Position numbers and translations under genes: made by a program | Shown here: one piece after another, positions 46,346 to 57,390 of the stretch | Layout: the number at the start of each line of letters is the position of its first letter | Position numbering within the stretch: the first letter of the stretch is position 1 | Notes under the pieces: model-generated | The model's database searches: none | What the model was told of the DNA's origin: nothing | What the model saw: only the letters and a program-made list of their open reading frames with translations | From: Pseudomonadota bacterium | GTDB lineage: Bacteria > Campylobacterota > Campylobacteria > Campylobacterales > Sulfurospirillaceae | Reading direction: 5' to 3' | Assembly: GCA_017860615.1 (NCBI GenBank) | Contig: JAGDMU010000002.1 | Span: 124,001 to 188,000 of the forward strand | DNA length: 64,000 bases

Positions 46346-48061
46346 CTAGTGCGCATACGAAAGTTTAATGAGTTTGTTATTCTCAATTTTATAGAAAAAA
46401 GAACATTGCTCTATAGTACTTAACCGATGTGCAACGATAATCAGCGTTTTATCTTGACAAATTTCATAAATTTCTTGCATGATTTTGGATTCAGTTTCAG
46501 TATCTAAAGCACTTGTGGCTTCATCTAAAACCAAAATTTCAGGGTCTTGATACAATGCCCTCGCAATGGCAATACGCTGTTTTTGCCCACCACTAAGCAT
46601 GATTCCACCTTCACCCACACGTGTTTCAATGCCTTCATGATGCTCTTCTAAAAAGTCTAACATATTTGCTTTCTTCAAAGCATCTTTGATTTTAGGTTCA
46701 TCTTTGAATTCGCCAAAAGCCACATTATCGGCAACAGTGCCATCAAACAGATAAATACTTTGAGGAATATACCCTATTTTTTGTCTCCACGCTTTAATAT
46801 TTTCATCACATAAAGGCATACCATCAATAAAAATCTGCCCATTTAATGGGCGATATAACCCAATTATGACATCAATTAACGTACTTTTACCGCTTCCACT
46901 TTCACCAATGATGGCAACGCGTTCTCCTTTTTGAATACTCAAATTTACTTCTTCAAAAATGAGCTTTTCTTTTGTGTACCCAAACGATACATTGCATAGC
47001 TCAATTCTCTTCTTAAAAATAATGGAATCCTCTCCCAAATCCTCTATTTCATAAATCAAATCATTATGCACAATATCGAGCGCTTTATGGTAAAACAATA
47101 TTTGGTTATATCCATTTAAAATACGATTTGCGGAAGGAAGCAATCGGTATAACGCTATAATAAACACTGAAATCATTGGCAAAGAACTTGCAATATTGGT
47201 ATCGTATTTGTACACTAAATAGATAATCACAAAAACAACAATTCCAAAACCTAACGCTTCTAAAAAAAGGCGAGGTGCGCTTCCTAACGTTTCATTGGAG
47301 ATATTTGTCTTTGCAAAAATATCACTTTGTTTTGCAAAATCATCCAAAATAAGACTATCTTTGGATTTAAGTTTAATCATCTTGAAATTTCCAAAAGTCG
47401 TTAGGATAATACTGTAAAAACTTCTCTGTGCAGCTTCTTTTTTAATACCTTCAACTTTGATCCATTTTGATACGGTTTGTGTTAACAAAAGCGCATTCAT
47501 CCCTAAAATCAATGTCAATAAAAAAGTGATTTTCCAATTTGTCAAAACTAAAACACCATAAATAAATACCACAACACACACTTCACTGATCATTAACAAA
47601 AGATTTTGAATAATGTTTGTTACATTTTGAGCCTCTGAGATAATTGCTTTGGAGAGTTCACCTGAATTAAATGCCGTAAAATGTTGATAACTGCGTCCCA
47701 AATAATTTTCAAAAAGACGGTACGCAATGAGATGATAACGCCCTTTTGCAAAACGCGCTAAGAGATAGATATAAAAAAGATTTAAAGCACTTCTTGCTAA
47801 ATAAAATAAAATCAAACATATACCAAAAGCTAAAATAAAATGAGATGCTGATGTAAAATAAAAAAAATCATAGAGAAAAGAGAAATACGGATTACTTTGA
47901 ATGTGTGTAAAATCGGTTGCAACAGAGATAAACGGCATAATAATAGATACACCAACGGTTTCAATCAAAGAGACAAAAATAGAAAAGACCAAAAGATAAC
48001 CCAAAAATAGCTTATCGCGTCTTGTTAATAAAACACTGATTTTACTAAAAAACGCTATCAT
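46346..48061 (-). CDS. pglK: ABC transporter, PglK-like lipid-linked oligosaccharide flippase
   Basis: Half-transporter of 571 residues (C. jejuni PglK is 564). Six membrane helices lie in the first 310 residues, including [13 protein letters not shown] near 34-46. The ATPase has Walker [10 protein letters not shown] at 386-394, signature LSGGQ at 489-493, and Walker [13 protein letters not shown] at 509-520. PglK flips the lipid-linked N-glycan for PglB. MsbA-like lipid transport is the main alternative, but length and N-terminus favour PglK. Overlaps the epimerase by four bases. Confidence 0.85.
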   Translation of the reverse strand: MIAFFSKISVLLTRRDKLFLGYLLVFSIFVSLIETVGVSIIMPFISVATDFTHIQSNPYFSFLYDFFYFTSASHFILAFGICLILFYLARSALNLFYIYLLARFAKGRYHLIAYRLFENYLGRSYQHFTAFNSGELSKAIISEAQNVTNIIQNLLLMISEVCVVVFIYGVLVLTNWKITFLLTLILGMNALLLTQTVSKWIKVEGIKKEAAQRSFYSIILTTFGNFKMIKLKSKDSLILDDFAKQSDIFAKTNISNETLGSAPRLFLEALGFGIVVFVIIYLVYKYDTNIASSLPMISVFIIALYRLLPSANRILNGYNQILFYHKALDIVHNDLIYEIEDLGEDSIIFKKRIELCNVSFGYTKEKLIFEEVNLSIQKGERVAIIGESGSGKSTLIDVIIGLYRPLNGQIFIDGMPLCDENIKAWRQKIGYIPQSIYLFDGTVADNVAFGEFKDEPKIKDALKKANMLDFLEEHHEGIETRVGEGGIMLSGGQKQRIAIARALYQDPEILVLDEATSALDTETESKIMQEIYEICQDKTLIIVAHRLSTIEQCSFFYKIENNKLIKLSYAH

Positions 48062-49137
48062 TTGGGGGAAGATACTTTAAAAAACTCTAAATACCAATCC
48101 ACAAACTTATCAATGCCCTCTTGGATGGGTGTTGCAGGTTTATAGCCTAGATCTTCAACCAAATCACTGACATCAGCGTATGTGGCAGGAACATCACCAG
48201 CTTGGAGCGGTAAAAAGTTTTTTTGAATTTTTTTGCCTAGTTTTTTTTCAATCGCTGTAATAAAATCCATTAGCTTCACAGGATTATTATTGCCTATATT
48301 ATAAATTTTATACGGTGCTGAAGAAGTGGATACTCGTCCATCTTTCCCATTCCACGAAGCGTCCCTTTGCGCTGGGTGATCAATCACACGTACAACTCCT
48401 TCAACAATATCATCAATATACGTAAAATCTCTATACATCTCACCATTGTTAAACACATCAATCGCTTTACCCTCAAGTGCGGCTTTTGTAAACAAGAACA
48501 ATGCCATATCAGGACGTCCCCATGGTCCATAGACGGTAAAAAAGCGAAGTCCTGTTGTGGCTATGCCAAAAAGATGACTGTAAGTATGCGCCATCAGTTC
48601 ATTCGATTTTTTACTTGCAGCATAGAGGCTAATAGGATGATCTACATTATGATCTGTTGAAAAAGGCAGTTCTTCATTAAGCCCGTAAACAGAAGAGCTA
48701 CTGGCATAACACAGATTTTTAACGCCATAGTGTCTGCAACACTCCAAGATATTCATAAATCCAATGATATTGCTATCGATATACGCTTGTGGATTGGTGA
48801 GGCTATAACGCACACCCGCTTGTGCGGCAAGGTTACACACAGTATCAAATTTTTCAGATTGAAAAAGCTTTATCATTGCTTCTTTATCTTCAAGATTCAT
48901 TTTTACAAACTGATAATTTGGATAAATAGTAGATTTGAGCAAAATACCATAAGGAATACTTTTACCTTCTTCAAGGCTATTGATAATCCCGCTTCTTTGA
49001 AGTCTTCCATATTTAACATTTTGGTCATAATAGTCATTGATGTTATCAAGACCCACAACGTCATTGCCTCTGGCTAAAAGTTTTAATGTCAAATGGCTTC
49101 CAATAAAACCTGCTGAGCCTGTAACCAATACTTTCAT
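48058..49137 (-). CDS. UDP-glucuronate 4-epimerase-like NAD-dependent epimerase
   Basis: Extended SDR of about 360 residues. I choose the ATG at 49137 because AGGAGT lies four bases upstream and the protein then opens [15 protein letters not shown]; the frame runs 20 codons further without support. Other motifs: [16 protein letters not shown] (family mark of uronate epimerases), [19 protein letters not shown] with Tyr/Lys, and [14 protein letters not shown]. Expected to make UDP-GalA from UDP-GlcA, with the dehydrogenase next door supplying UDP-GlcA. Confidence 0.9.
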   Translation of the reverse strand: MKVLVTGSAGFIGSHLTLKLLARGNDVVGLDNINDYYDQNVKYGRLQRSGIINSLEEGKSIPYGILLKSTIYPNYQFVKMNLEDKEAMIKLFQSEKFDTVCNLAAQAGVRYSLTNPQAYIDSNIIGFMNILECCRHYGVKNLCYASSSSVYGLNEELPFSTDHNVDHPISLYAASKKSNELMAHTYSHLFGIATTGLRFFTVYGPWGRPDMALFLFTKAALEGKAIDVFNNGEMYRDFTYIDDIVEGVVRVIDHPAQRDASWNGKDGRVSTSSAPYKIYNIGNNNPVKLMDFITAIEKKLGKKIQKNFLPLQAGDVPATYADVSDLVEDLGYKPATPIQEGIDKFVDWYLEFFKVSSPK

Positions 49138-49144
49138 GCCACTC

Positions 49145-50311
49145 CTAGTCTTTCCCAAAAAGGTCTCTTGTATAAACCTTCTCCTTGACATCTTCAATAT
49201 CTGACGTTAACCTATTTGCCACAATCACATCGCATATTTTTTTGAACTCATCAAAATTCTTGACGACACGTGAATTAAAAAAGCTCTCTTCCTCAAGTAC
49301 GGGCTCATACACAACCACTTCAATACCTTTGGCTTTGATACGCTTCATAACACCTTGAATAGACGAAGTTCTAAAATTATCACTCCCCGCTTTCATAATA
49401 AGACGATAAATGCCCACAATCTTAGGGTTGCTTTTAACAATAGACTCTGCAATAAAATCTTTTCGTGTACTATTAGAATCAACAATAGCACGAATAAGAT
49501 TATTGGGAACCTCATGGTAATTGGCTAAAAGTTGCTTGGTGTCTTTTGGTAGACAGTATCCACCATAACCAAAAGAAGGGTTATTGTAAAAATTACCAAT
49601 GCGAGGGTCTAAACAAACACCTTCAATAATCTCTTTAGTCTCAAGTTTTCGACTGAGTGCATAAGAGTCAAGCTCATTAAAAAAAGCGACACGCATGGCA
49701 AGATAGGTATTTGCAAAAAGTTTAATCGCTTCTGCTTCTGTCGATTCTGTAAAGACAATTGAAACATCTTTTTTAATTGCACCTTCAACCAAAATATCAG
49801 CAAACCGCTTTGCTCTTTCACTCTTTTCGCCTACCACAATACGGGAAGGATAAAGATTATCATAAAGGGCTTTGCCTTCACGTAAAAACTCTGGAGCGAA
49901 AAAGATATTGTCAATGCTAAATTGGGCTTTTAGTTTTTGAACATATCCAACAGGAATGGTTGATTTAATAACCATCGTCGCCAGTGGATTGTGAATCAAA
50001 ATATCTTTAATAACGCTCTCGATAGACTTTGTATTAAAATAATTTGTTTCAGGATCATAATCTGTTGGTGTCGCAATAATCACAAAATCAGCATTTCCAT
50101 AGGCTTCTTTTTTATCTAATGTGGCTTTAAAATTAAGAGATTTGTTTTTCAAATACTCTTCGATCTCTTTATCTTCAATAGGAGAAATTTTCTGATTGAT
50201 CATGGCTATTTTTTCAGGCACAATGTCAAGTGCTACTACCTCATGATTTTGAGCCAATAAAATTCCATTTGAAAGCCCAACATAGCCCGTTCCAACAATC
50301 GCTATTTTCAC
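49145..50311 (-). CDS. ugd: UDP-glucose 6-dehydrogenase
   Basis: Oxidises UDP-glucose to UDP-glucuronate with NAD. The 388 residues show [10 protein letters not shown] at 7-16, [25 protein letters not shown], and the catalytic C253 in [11 protein letters not shown]. This length and the single-Cys motif fit the Ugd class. The product is probably used by the epimerase downstream and possibly for glucuronic acid in the glycan. One-base overlap with the next dehydrogenase. Confidence 0.93.
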   Translation of the reverse strand: MKIAIVGTGYVGLSNGILLAQNHEVVALDIVPEKIAMINQKISPIEDKEIEEYLKNKSLNFKATLDKKEAYGNADFVIIATPTDYDPETNYFNTKSIESVIKDILIHNPLATMVIKSTIPVGYVQKLKAQFSIDNIFFAPEFLREGKALYDNLYPSRIVVGEKSERAKRFADILVEGAIKKDVSIVFTESTEAEAIKLFANTYLAMRVAFFNELDSYALSRKLETKEIIEGVCLDPRIGNFYNNPSFGYGGYCLPKDTKQLLANYHEVPNNLIRAIVDSNSTRKDFIAESIVKSNPKIVGIYRLIMKAGSDNFRTSSIQGVMKRIKAKGIEVVVYEPVLEEESFFNSRVVKNFDEFKKICDVIVANRLTSDIEDVKEKVYTRDLFGKD

Positions 50312-51567
50312 TATAACCTCGCGTCCACTAATGTTTTAGGTAAAAATGATTTAATATCATAAATCACTTGGTGTTCATTTTTAACAATATTTAGTTCTTG
50401 AAACTCTTTATGTGAAACCGCTAGAACAAGTGCATCATAGGTATTCAATGCTGGTAATTCTGACAACAGCTCCAAATTATATTCATGCTTAACTTCTTTT
50501 GCATCTGCCCAAGGATCATAGATGCAAATCTGCACACCAAATTCTTGTAATTCCTTAATGACATCAATTACACGTGAATTTCGAATATCAGGACAATTTT
50601 CTTTAAAAGTAATGCCTAAAATCAAGACCTTGGAGCCTTCAATTTTATGCCCTTTTTTAATCATTAACTTGATCACTTGATTGGCAACGTAGATACCCAT
50701 ATTATCATTGAGTCTGCGCCCTGCTAAAATAATTTCCGAGTTATAACCTACCTCTTGAGCCTTATGTGTTAAGTAGTAAGGGTCAACCCCTATACAATGA
50801 CCACCAACAAGGCCTGGTCGAAATGGTAAAAAGTTCCATTTCGTTCCTGCTGCTTCCAAAACTTCTTGTGTATCAATTCCTAATCGGCTAAAAATAATCG
50901 AAAGTTCATTAATGAATGCAATATTAATATCACGTTGAGAATTTTCAATAACCTTAGCCGCCTCAGCAACCTTAATACTTGAGGCTTTATGTGTACCTGC
51001 TGTAATAATGCTTCGATACAAGGCATCTACTTTATCCGCAATTGCTGGCGTTGAGCCAGAAGTCACTTTAAGAATTTTAGTAACCGTATGCGTTTTATCA
51101 CCAGGATTAATGCGTTCAGGAGAATAACCACAGAAAAAATCAACATTGAACTTTAAGCCAGAAACTTCTTCTAAAACTGGAACACAATCTTCCTCGGTGG
51201 CACCAGGATAAACTGTACTCTCATAAATAACAATATCATTTTTTTTAAGGACTGTACCTACCGTTTGGCTTGCTTTGATTAAAGGCGTTAGATCAGGACG
51301 TTTATTTTTATCAATAGGTGTTGGCACAGTAACGATAAAGATAGTGCAGCTACGAAGTGTTTCCAAATTCGTTGTAAATTCCATCTCATGTGTAATCGCC
51401 TCTTTTACTTCCATTTCTGTAAGCTCTAGAGTTCTATCATAACCTTGTTTAAGCTCATCAATACGTGTTTGATAAATATCAAACCCTACAACAGGATATT
51501 TTTTTGCAAATTCCACAGCTAACGGTAGTCCAACGTATCCTAATCCAATAATCGCTATTTTATCCAT
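50311..51567 (-). CDS. UDP-N-acetylhexosamine 6-dehydrogenase (WbpO/TviB-like)
   Basis: Nucleotide-sugar dehydrogenase of 418 residues of the TviB/WbpO group, expected to make a UDP-HexNAc uronic acid. [16 protein letters not shown] at 6-21, [30 protein letters not shown], and catalytic C258 in [15 protein letters not shown] are clear. The PYYLTHKA continuation is typical of TviB/WbpO. UDP-GalNAc versus UDP-GlcNAc as substrate cannot be decided by eye. It lies next to ugd and may serve the AsnB-like amidating enzyme. Confidence 0.88.
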   Translation of the reverse strand: MDKIAIIGLGYVGLPLAVEFAKKYPVVGFDIYQTRIDELKQGYDRTLELTEMEVKEAITHEMEFTTNLETLRSCTIFIVTVPTPIDKNKRPDLTPLIKASQTVGTVLKKNDIVIYESTVYPGATEEDCVPVLEEVSGLKFNVDFFCGYSPERINPGDKTHTVTKILKVTSGSTPAIADKVDALYRSIITAGTHKASSIKVAEAAKVIENSQRDINIAFINELSIIFSRLGIDTQEVLEAAGTKWNFLPFRPGLVGGHCIGVDPYYLTHKAQEVGYNSEIILAGRRLNDNMGIYVANQVIKLMIKKGHKIEGSKVLILGITFKENCPDIRNSRVIDVIKELQEFGVQICIYDPWADAKEVKHEYNLELLSELPALNTYDALVLAVSHKEFQELNIVKNEHQVIYDIKSFLPKTLVDARL

Positions 51568-51577
51568 TATTTTTGTC

Positions 51578-52396
51578 CTATATTTCTTCTTTGATTCTCA
51601 TATACACTGGGAACCGTGGCTTACCACCTTTGGTTATCTCTTGAAATTTATACGTAATTTTTGATCCAATGGGTGGAGGATTTTTGCGTTCATTTTCATT
51701 AAAACCTGACCCTATATCAAATAAAATACCTTCATCATTTCTACAAGTAAGTGAGCCAAAACTATTTTTGTACTTCCCTTCACCTTTATGGTGCTCAACA
51801 ACTTCGCACTCAGCATCGTGAAAGTTCTTCACTTTCAGACTATTTGGATCGCGTTTTGAAAGATATTTTGAATCAGGATGGCGCACTACAACACCTTCTC
51901 CACCACCTTTTTCAACTTCCATCAAAAAGCTTTTCAAATGTTCTTCGTTTTTACAAGTGGTCTGCTTCGCTATTTTCAAATAGTCCGCTTGATTCAGTTT
52001 GAGATAGTACTCTAATTTCACTAAGCGTTGAATCAAGCCACCATTCTCGTGAGGCACATCAAACGCGTAAAAAGCAATATTTTTCCATCCATCATGTGGC
52101 TCTTTTTTCTTCACAATAGAGATGATATTCTCAAAATCACCCCGTTTGCTCCACAGTTCACCATCTACAGGAAAGAGAGGGAAGCCTTCCGTAAACCAAG
52201 CAGGAGGAGAGAGTTCGATACCACCTCTTGAAATGAGTTTTTTCCCATCCCAATAAGCGCGCACACCATCCATTTTTTCACTCATCAACCACCCTGAAAC
52301 ATCTTGCCCTTCCCATTCTTGAAGAAGCATAAGCTCAGGTTTGGCTGCAAACAGCATACTTATAAACATACACCAAAGAACAATCAATCGCCTCAT
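51578..52396 (-). CDS. Secreted ATP-dependent DNA ligase (LigE-like)
   Basis: Small DNA ligase of 272 residues with an N-terminal signal peptide (hydrophobic residues 4-16, cleavage near AA-K). The adenylation site is K41 in [10 protein letters not shown] (KxDG), then VDGELW, YAFDVP and [11 protein letters not shown]-terminal OB fold includes [16 protein letters not shown]. LigE-type enzymes act in the periplasm and are linked to DNA uptake or extracellular DNA. Its place between sugar dehydrogenases and rfbB is odd. It abuts rfbB with no gap. Confidence 0.88.
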   Translation of the reverse strand: MRRLIVLWCMFISMLFAAKPELMLLQEWEGQDVSGWLMSEKMDGVRAYWDGKKLISRGGIELSPPAWFTEGFPLFPVDGELWSKRGDFENIISIVKKKEPHDGWKNIAFYAFDVPHENGGLIQRLVKLEYYLKLNQADYLKIAKQTTCKNEEHLKSFLMEVEKGGGEGVVVRHPDSKYLSKRDPNSLKVKNFHDAECEVVEHHKGEGKYKNSFGSLTCRNDEGILFDIGSGFNENERKNPPPIGSKITYKFQEITKGGKPRFPVYMRIKEEI

Positions 52397-53419
52397 TTAG
52401 GCGTCTTCTTTATATTTTTCCAAGTACCACTCAATGGTTTTAAGAATTCCACTTTCAAAGTTTTCTTCAGCAACCCAGCCCAATTTTGTCTCAATTTTTG
52501 TGGCGTCAATGGCATAGCGTCTATCATGCCCTGCTCGATCTTCCACGAAAGTAATTAACGCTTTGTAGGAAGTTTTTTTAGGCTTTAGTGTATCAAGGAT
52601 TTCGCAGATTTTATGCGCTATATAGAGGTTATCTCGCTCATTTCGTCCGCCGATATTATAGGTCTCACCAGAATTTCCTTCATGGAAAACCAGATCAATT
52701 CCTTTACAGTGGTCTAACACATAGAGCCAATCACGAATATTTTTTCCATCGCCGTAAATAGGGATTTTTTGATGACTAAGCGCTTTGCGAATAATGGTTG
52801 GTATGAGCTTTTCGTCATGTTGTTTTGGACCGTAGTTATTGGAACAGTTGGTGATGACCGTATTCATTCCGTAGGTGTGATGATATGCTCGTACAATCAT
52901 ATCGCTTCCCGCTTTACTCGCCGAATAAGGAGAATTTGGCGCATATGAGGTCATTTCTGTAAACAAGCCCGTAGCACCGAGCGTTCCGTACACTTCATCA
53001 GTAGAGATATGATGAAAACGACACTCTTCATACCCTTCTAAATGGACATATGGTTTTTCCATCCAATATTTGTAGGCTACATCAATGAGCGTAAACGTTC
53101 CATTGACATTCGTCTCGATAAAAACACCTGGATTTTTAATGGAATTATCCACATGGCTTTCTGCTGCAAAGTGGATAACACCTCTTACGTTATAATCTTC
53201 AAAAATAGATTCAACCAAAGCTCTGTCGCAAATATCCCCTTGCACAAAGGTATATCGCTCATTGTTTTCTACTTCACAAAGATTTTCTAAATTACCTGCA
53301 TACGTTAAAAGATCCAAATTGATCAGATGATACTCAGGATATTGTTCTAAAAAATAAGGCACAAAATTAGAACCGATAAAGCCTGCACAACCCGTGACTA
53401 AAATATGCTTTTTGCTCAT
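52397..53419 (-). CDS. rfbB: dTDP-glucose 4,6-dehydratase RfbB
   Basis: Makes dTDP-4-keto-6-deoxyglucose. The 340 residues have [10 protein letters not shown] at 10-19, [12 protein letters not shown], the HISTDEVYG catalytic segment, [26 protein letters not shown] and the [13 protein letters not shown] motif. All are standard for RfbB. Overlaps rfbA by four bases. RfbC and RfbD (needed for rhamnose) are absent from the window, so the keto sugar may go to another 6-deoxy sugar or the genes are elsewhere. Confidence 0.95.
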   Translation of the reverse strand: MSKKHILVTGCAGFIGSNFVPYFLEQYPEYHLINLDLLTYAGNLENLCEVENNERYTFVQGDICDRALVESIFEDYNVRGVIHFAAESHVDNSIKNPGVFIETNVNGTFTLIDVAYKYWMEKPYVHLEGYEECRFHHISTDEVYGTLGATGLFTEMTSYAPNSPYSASKAGSDMIVRAYHHTYGMNTVITNCSNNYGPKQHDEKLIPTIIRKALSHQKIPIYGDGKNIRDWLYVLDHCKGIDLVFHEGNSGETYNIGGRNERDNLYIAHKICEILDTLKPKKTSYKALITFVEDRAGHDRRYAIDATKIETKLGWVAEENFESGILKTIEWYLEKYKEDA

Positions 53420-54279
53420 TTAACCAAATCCTTCAAGTACTCACCATAACCGTTTTTGCTGAGTGGTTTAGCAATTTCCAACACTTTTTCTTTCGTGATC
53501 CAGCCATAGTTATAAGCGATCTCTTCTAAACATGCAATTTTAAAGCTTTGACGTTTTTCTATGGTTTGCACAAACATACCCGCTTCGAGTAAACTATCGT
53601 GAGTACCTGTGTCGAGCCATGCAAAACCTCGACCTAGAACTTCTACATGTAGATCGCCTCGTTTGAGATAGGCTTCATTGACATCGGTAATTTCAAGTTC
53701 GCCTCGATGAGAAGGTTGAACCGCTTTCGCGATCTTAATCACATCGTTATCGTAAAAATAAAGCCCTGTCACAGCAAAAGGTGATTTGGGGTTGAGAGGT
53801 TTTTCCTCAATGCTAATCGCTTTTTGGTTCTCATCAAATTCAACCACACCAAAACGCTGAGGATCTTTCACTTGATACCCAAAAACAATCGCACCCGATT
53901 TTAATTGCGCAGAGCTTTGAAGCAATGGTGTAAAACCTTGACCGTAGAAGATATTATCGCCTAAAATCAAACAAACACTATCATCACCTATAAACTCTTC
54001 ACCTAAAAGAAATGCTTGTGCTAACCCATCAGGACTTGGTTGAATTTTATAGGAGAGTGAAATGCCCCAGTTACTTCCATTTCCTAAAAGTTCTTCAAAC
54101 TTACCTATATCTTGCGGTGTTGAGATAATCAAAATCTCTTTTATTCCTGCTAACATCAACACAGAAAGTGGGTAATAGATCATTGGCTTATCGTAAATCG
54201 GCAACAGTTGTTTACTAATGGTTTGGGTAACAGGATACAACCTTGTACCACTTCCTCCCGCTAAAATAATGCCTTTCAT
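53416..54279 (-). CDS. rfbA: Glucose-1-phosphate thymidylyltransferase RfbA
   Basis: Forms dTDP-glucose from dTTP and glucose-1-phosphate. The 287 residues show [20 protein letters not shown] near 8-27, [18 protein letters not shown] and the C-terminal EIAYNYGWI region typical of the RmlA long form. One base separates it from the mutase stop. Supplies RfbB. Confidence 0.95.
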   Translation of the reverse strand: MKGIILAGGSGTRLYPVTQTISKQLLPIYDKPMIYYPLSVLMLAGIKEILIISTPQDIGKFEELLGNGSNWGISLSYKIQPSPDGLAQAFLLGEEFIGDDSVCLILGDNIFYGQGFTPLLQSSAQLKSGAIVFGYQVKDPQRFGVVEFDENQKAISIEEKPLNPKSPFAVTGLYFYDNDVIKIAKAVQPSHRGELEITDVNEAYLKRGDLHVEVLGRGFAWLDTGTHDSLLEAGMFVQTIEKRQSFKIACLEEIAYNYGWITKEKVLEIAKPLSKNGYGEYLKDLVK

Positions 54280-54280
54280 G

Positions 54281-55651
54281 TTAGTGAAGCTCTGCTTTAG
54301 CGGCTGCGATAAGCTCGTTCAGTTTTTTCTCATACAATTTCGCGTTATCCGCATTGGTTGATTCAAAACGAGTGACAAGAACTGGCGTTGTATTACTTGC
54401 TCGCACTAATCCCCAACCATCGTTAAAGATAACTCTGACACCATCGACATCGACAATCTCTTTGATGGCAGGAAAATCTTTTGGAGGGTTTTTCAAAAGC
54501 TCTTTCACTTTTTCAACCAGAGGAAACTTGTCATTTTCGTTGGTTTCTACTTTAAGCTCTTCGGTGGAATAAACCACAGGAAGTTTGGCGATTTCAGCAT
54601 CCACATCTAAACCATTTTTTACCATTTCAATCATGCGAAGTGTCGCGTAAATCGCGTCGTCATAACCAAAATAACGGTCATTAAAGAAGAGGTGACCACT
54701 CACTTCCGCTGCAAAATCAGCATTGGTTTTAGCGATCATGACTTTAAGGTTACTGTGTCCTGTTTTGTACATAATCGCTTTGCCACGCTTATTGATCTCA
54801 TCGTACATCACTTGAGAACATTTCACTTCACCAATAACGGTTGGATTTTTCATAGCACTTGAGAAAAGAATCGCCATAATGTCACCTTTGACATTGTTGT
54901 GCTTGGTCAGAAATGCCAATCTATCGGCATCGCCATCATAAGCAAACCCAAGCGCATACTCGCCCTCAAGCTCTTTTTTAATGTCTTTAAGATTTTTCTC
55001 TACCGTTGGGTCTGGATGGTGATTTGGGAATGTGCCATCAGGATCGGTGTACAAACCTTTGCAGGTAAAGCCCAAAGCTTTAAATACATCTTGTACTACA
55101 ACCCCTGCAACACCATTTCCACAGTCATAGACAAAGGGTTGATTAAAGCCTTTAAGGTGGTCAAACTCTTTGATAAGATAGGCGATATAACGCTCTTTCG
55201 CATTGATAAACGCAGAACTTAGGTCATCTTCAATTTCAGTATCATAATTGGCAATAATCTCACGACCAAGCGCGTAAATATCTTCACCAAAAAATGGTTT
55301 TTTATCAATCGTGATTTTAAAGCCATTGTATTCACTTGGGTTGTGAGAACCGGTAATCATAATGGAAGCATTCGGTGTCACGCCATCAAAATCTTGAAAG
55401 TTACTAAAGTAATTCACAGGCGTTGCAACCAGTCCCATCGTCAAGACTTTACAGCCAGCCTTATTTAAACCGCTAGTGAGATACTCACACAAAATCGGTG
55501 AGTGTGAACGCGCGTCATAACCGATGGCAACCGTTTTGCCTACTTTTACAATCTGTTTTCCTAAAAAATACCCAATTAATTTTACGGTTTGCTCGTTAAG
55601 CTCTTTTTCGTAGATACCTCTGATGTCATACTCTCTAAAGATCGTTTTCAA
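54281..55651 (-). CDS. manB: Phosphomannomutase/phosphoglucomutase (ManB/AlgC type)
   Basis: Alpha-D-phosphohexomutase of 456 residues: [13 protein letters not shown] start, catalytic S102 in [12 protein letters not shown], metal loop DGDADRL near 240, sugar-binding [13 protein letters not shown] and AEVSGHLFF, and the phosphate loop [15 protein letters not shown]. Bifunctional AlgC-type activity would supply mannose-1-phosphate to ManC and glucose-1-phosphate to RfbA, so this gene links the two precursor branches. Four-base overlap with the exonuclease. Confidence 0.93.
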   Translation of the reverse strand: MKTIFREYDIRGIYEKELNEQTVKLIGYFLGKQIVKVGKTVAIGYDARSHSPILCEYLTSGLNKAGCKVLTMGLVATPVNYFSNFQDFDGVTPNASIMITGSHNPSEYNGFKITIDKKPFFGEDIYALGREIIANYDTEIEDDLSSAFINAKERYIAYLIKEFDHLKGFNQPFVYDCGNGVAGVVVQDVFKALGFTCKGLYTDPDGTFPNHHPDPTVEKNLKDIKKELEGEYALGFAYDGDADRLAFLTKHNNVKGDIMAILFSSAMKNPTVIGEVKCSQVMYDEINKRGKAIMYKTGHSNLKVMIAKTNADFAAEVSGHLFFNDRYFGYDDAIYATLRMIEMVKNGLDVDAEIAKLPVVYSTEELKVETNENDKFPLVEKVKELLKNPPKDFPAIKEIVDVDGVRVIFNDGWGLVRASNTTPVLVTRFESTNADNAKLYEKKLNELIAAAKAELH

Positions 55652-56436
55652 TGGTTCTCCTTGTATAATTCATCTTCAATTGCGATGCCAAAGACGTCCG
55701 TATAGGACTTCTCAACACGCAAATTTTCCTGCATTGTAGCCAATGCACGCTGATAATCCTCTATAATGAGGTTCCCTTTAAGCAATTCATACTTTAAAAA
55801 TAGCCAATAGGTGTTAAGCACATCACTTTCACAATACTCTTTAATGGTATTGATTTCACCTGCATAATAAAGCTCCATAACTTGATCGCCATGGACATCG
55901 TATTTGCCAGGAAGCCCAACCATTGAACAGACATGGTCTAACTTCATGCCTCGTACCGCCCCAAATTCACACAGATGATCTAAGAGATCCACATGAAAAC
56001 GATCACTGTAACGAGAACGGTAATTTTCCCATTTATTTTTATTCAGTTCTCTGTTTTCAACCTCAAAATAGGCATTACACGTAAGATTATACTGCATGGC
56101 TCGGAGCATGAGAAGTGGCATGTCAAAGCTACGTCCATTAAAACTTACGAGTTTTGGATTGTGTTTATTGATGAACCCTAGAAAGTTTTTGATCATCTCA
56201 TACTCATTCTCACCATCAATGCTACTTACCTTGCGAAACAGTCCAAAATCATCGGCAATAACAGCAGAAATCGCCACAATTTTATGAAAGGAAAGTGGTA
56301 AAAAGCTGCTTCCGCTCTTCTCTTCTTGTTCCTTTTGCGCCAAGAGAGAAACCTCAAGATCGTCTCCTTCAAGATGCAAAACATTACGAATTAGCTTGGT
56401 ATCAGGGATGGTCTCTACATCGAACACACAGATCAT
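55648..56436 (-). CDS. PolB-like 3'-5' exonuclease family protein (WlaX-like)
   Basis: DEDD exonuclease-fold protein of 262 residues: D6 and E8 in FDVETIPD, LVSFNGRSFDMPLL near 115-128, and CESDVLNTYWLFLKY near the third metal site. It corresponds in type and place to WlaX in the C. jejuni wla region. Biochemical role in or near glycan loci is unknown; it may simply be a neighbouring DNA-repair gene. First gene of the minus run, with GAGG seven bases before the ATG. Confidence 0.8.
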   Translation of the reverse strand: MICVFDVETIPDTKLIRNVLHLEGDDLEVSLLAQKEQEEKSGSSFLPLSFHKIVAISAVIADDFGLFRKVSSIDGENEYEMIKNFLGFINKHNPKLVSFNGRSFDMPLLMLRAMQYNLTCNAYFEVENRELNKNKWENYRSRYSDRFHVDLLDHLCEFGAVRGMKLDHVCSMVGLPGKYDVHGDQVMELYYAGEINTIKEYCESDVLNTYWLFLKYELLKGNLIIEDYQRALATMQENLRVEKSYTDVFGIAIEDELYKENH

Positions 56437-56499
56437 TAAGTACCTCTTTGGCTCATTTTAGATACAATTTTAGCTTAATTCTATTTTGAAAGTAATTAT
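56437..56499. promoter_or_regulatory. Divergent promoter region between wlaX-like gene and htrB
   Basis: The 63 bases serve both directions. Plus strand: TACAAT at 56463-56468 is a good -10 for htrB, with T-rich sequence upstream as is usual in Campylobacterota, and GAAAG before the ATG at 56500. Minus strand: TAAAAT (56460-56455 region) may be a -10, and GAGG lies seven bases before 56436. The hexamers are seen; activity is inferred. Confidence 0.5.
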
Positions 56500-57390
56500 A
56501 TGAGAGATTTTTTAGAATATTACGCTATCAAAAGCGTTCTCCTTTTTACCAAACTTTTCCCTACTTCTTTTGTGTACTCTTTTTGTAACATAATTGCCGC
56601 ACTCTTTTTTAAATACGATAAAAGACGCAGTGTTTTAACCCTTAAAAATCTTCATCTTATTTACCCTGAAAAAAGTGATGAAGAAGTTCTTGCCCTTGCC
56701 AAAGATGCGTACAGAAATGTTAGCATGACCGTTGCAGAAATTCTTTTGATGCTAACCGATAGATTTGATATGTCGGCAATGATCGAAAATGCTGAAGAAG
56801 CTATCGAAAAATTAAAAAAATATGCTCAAAATTCCAATATGGGTACGATTATGCTCACAGCCCATTTTTCCAATTGGGAGCTAGCCGCACACTTTGTAGC
56901 ACAAAATGGATTTCCCATGTTGGTCATTGCCAGAAGAGGCAATAATCTACTCATCGAAAAAAATTTAACAACACCTTTAAGAGAAAAATATGGCAACAAA
57001 AATTTATTCAAAGACCATGCGGGTGGAGGCATCATCAAATGTCTTAAAAACAATCAACGCGTAGGACTTTTAGTAGACCAAAAAGCAAGTGGTGCAAGCA
57101 GTATTAAGGTTAAATTTTTTAACCAAGAATCTGACACTGTAAACTCCATCGCCATACTTAAACTCAAATACAACCCTACCATTTTGCCAGTATTTGCGGT
57201 AAGACAAAAAAATGGTAAATATCAAATCCTCATCAAAGAGCCTGTAGACTACGTTGCAGAAGAAGAGAGTGATGAGAAAATCCGCGTTGCCAAAATGACA
57301 CAAAAATACAATGACATCATGGAAGAAGTCATCAGAGCGTATCCAGAGCAGTGGTTTTGGATGCACAATCGCTGGAGAATTGGCAAGTGA
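56500..57390 (+). CDS. htrB: Lipid A lauroyl/acyltransferase HtrB (LpxL family)
   Basis: Adds a secondary acyl chain to lipid A at the inner membrane. The 296 residues start with a hydrophobic anchor (about 8-37). The catalytic HX4E motif is H122 to E127 in LTAHFSNWELAAHF; GLLVDQKAS and the C-terminal YPEQWFWMHNRWR are the other family boxes. As in C. jejuni it lies beside lipooligosaccharide genes. First gene of the plus-strand operon; its stop overlaps the next start (GTGA). Confidence 0.94.
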   Translation: MRDFLEYYAIKSVLLFTKLFPTSFVYSFCNIIAALFFKYDKRRSVLTLKNLHLIYPEKSDEEVLALAKDAYRNVSMTVAEILLMLTDRFDMSAMIENAEEAIEKLKKYAQNSNMGTIMLTAHFSNWELAAHFVAQNGFPMLVIARRGNNLLIEKNLTTPLREKYGNKNLFKDHAGGGIIKCLKNNQRVGLLVDQKASGASSIKVKFFNQESDTVNSIAILKLKYNPTILPVFAVRQKNGKYQILIKEPVDYVAEEESDEKIRVAKMTQKYNDIMEEVIRAYPEQWFWMHNRWRIGK

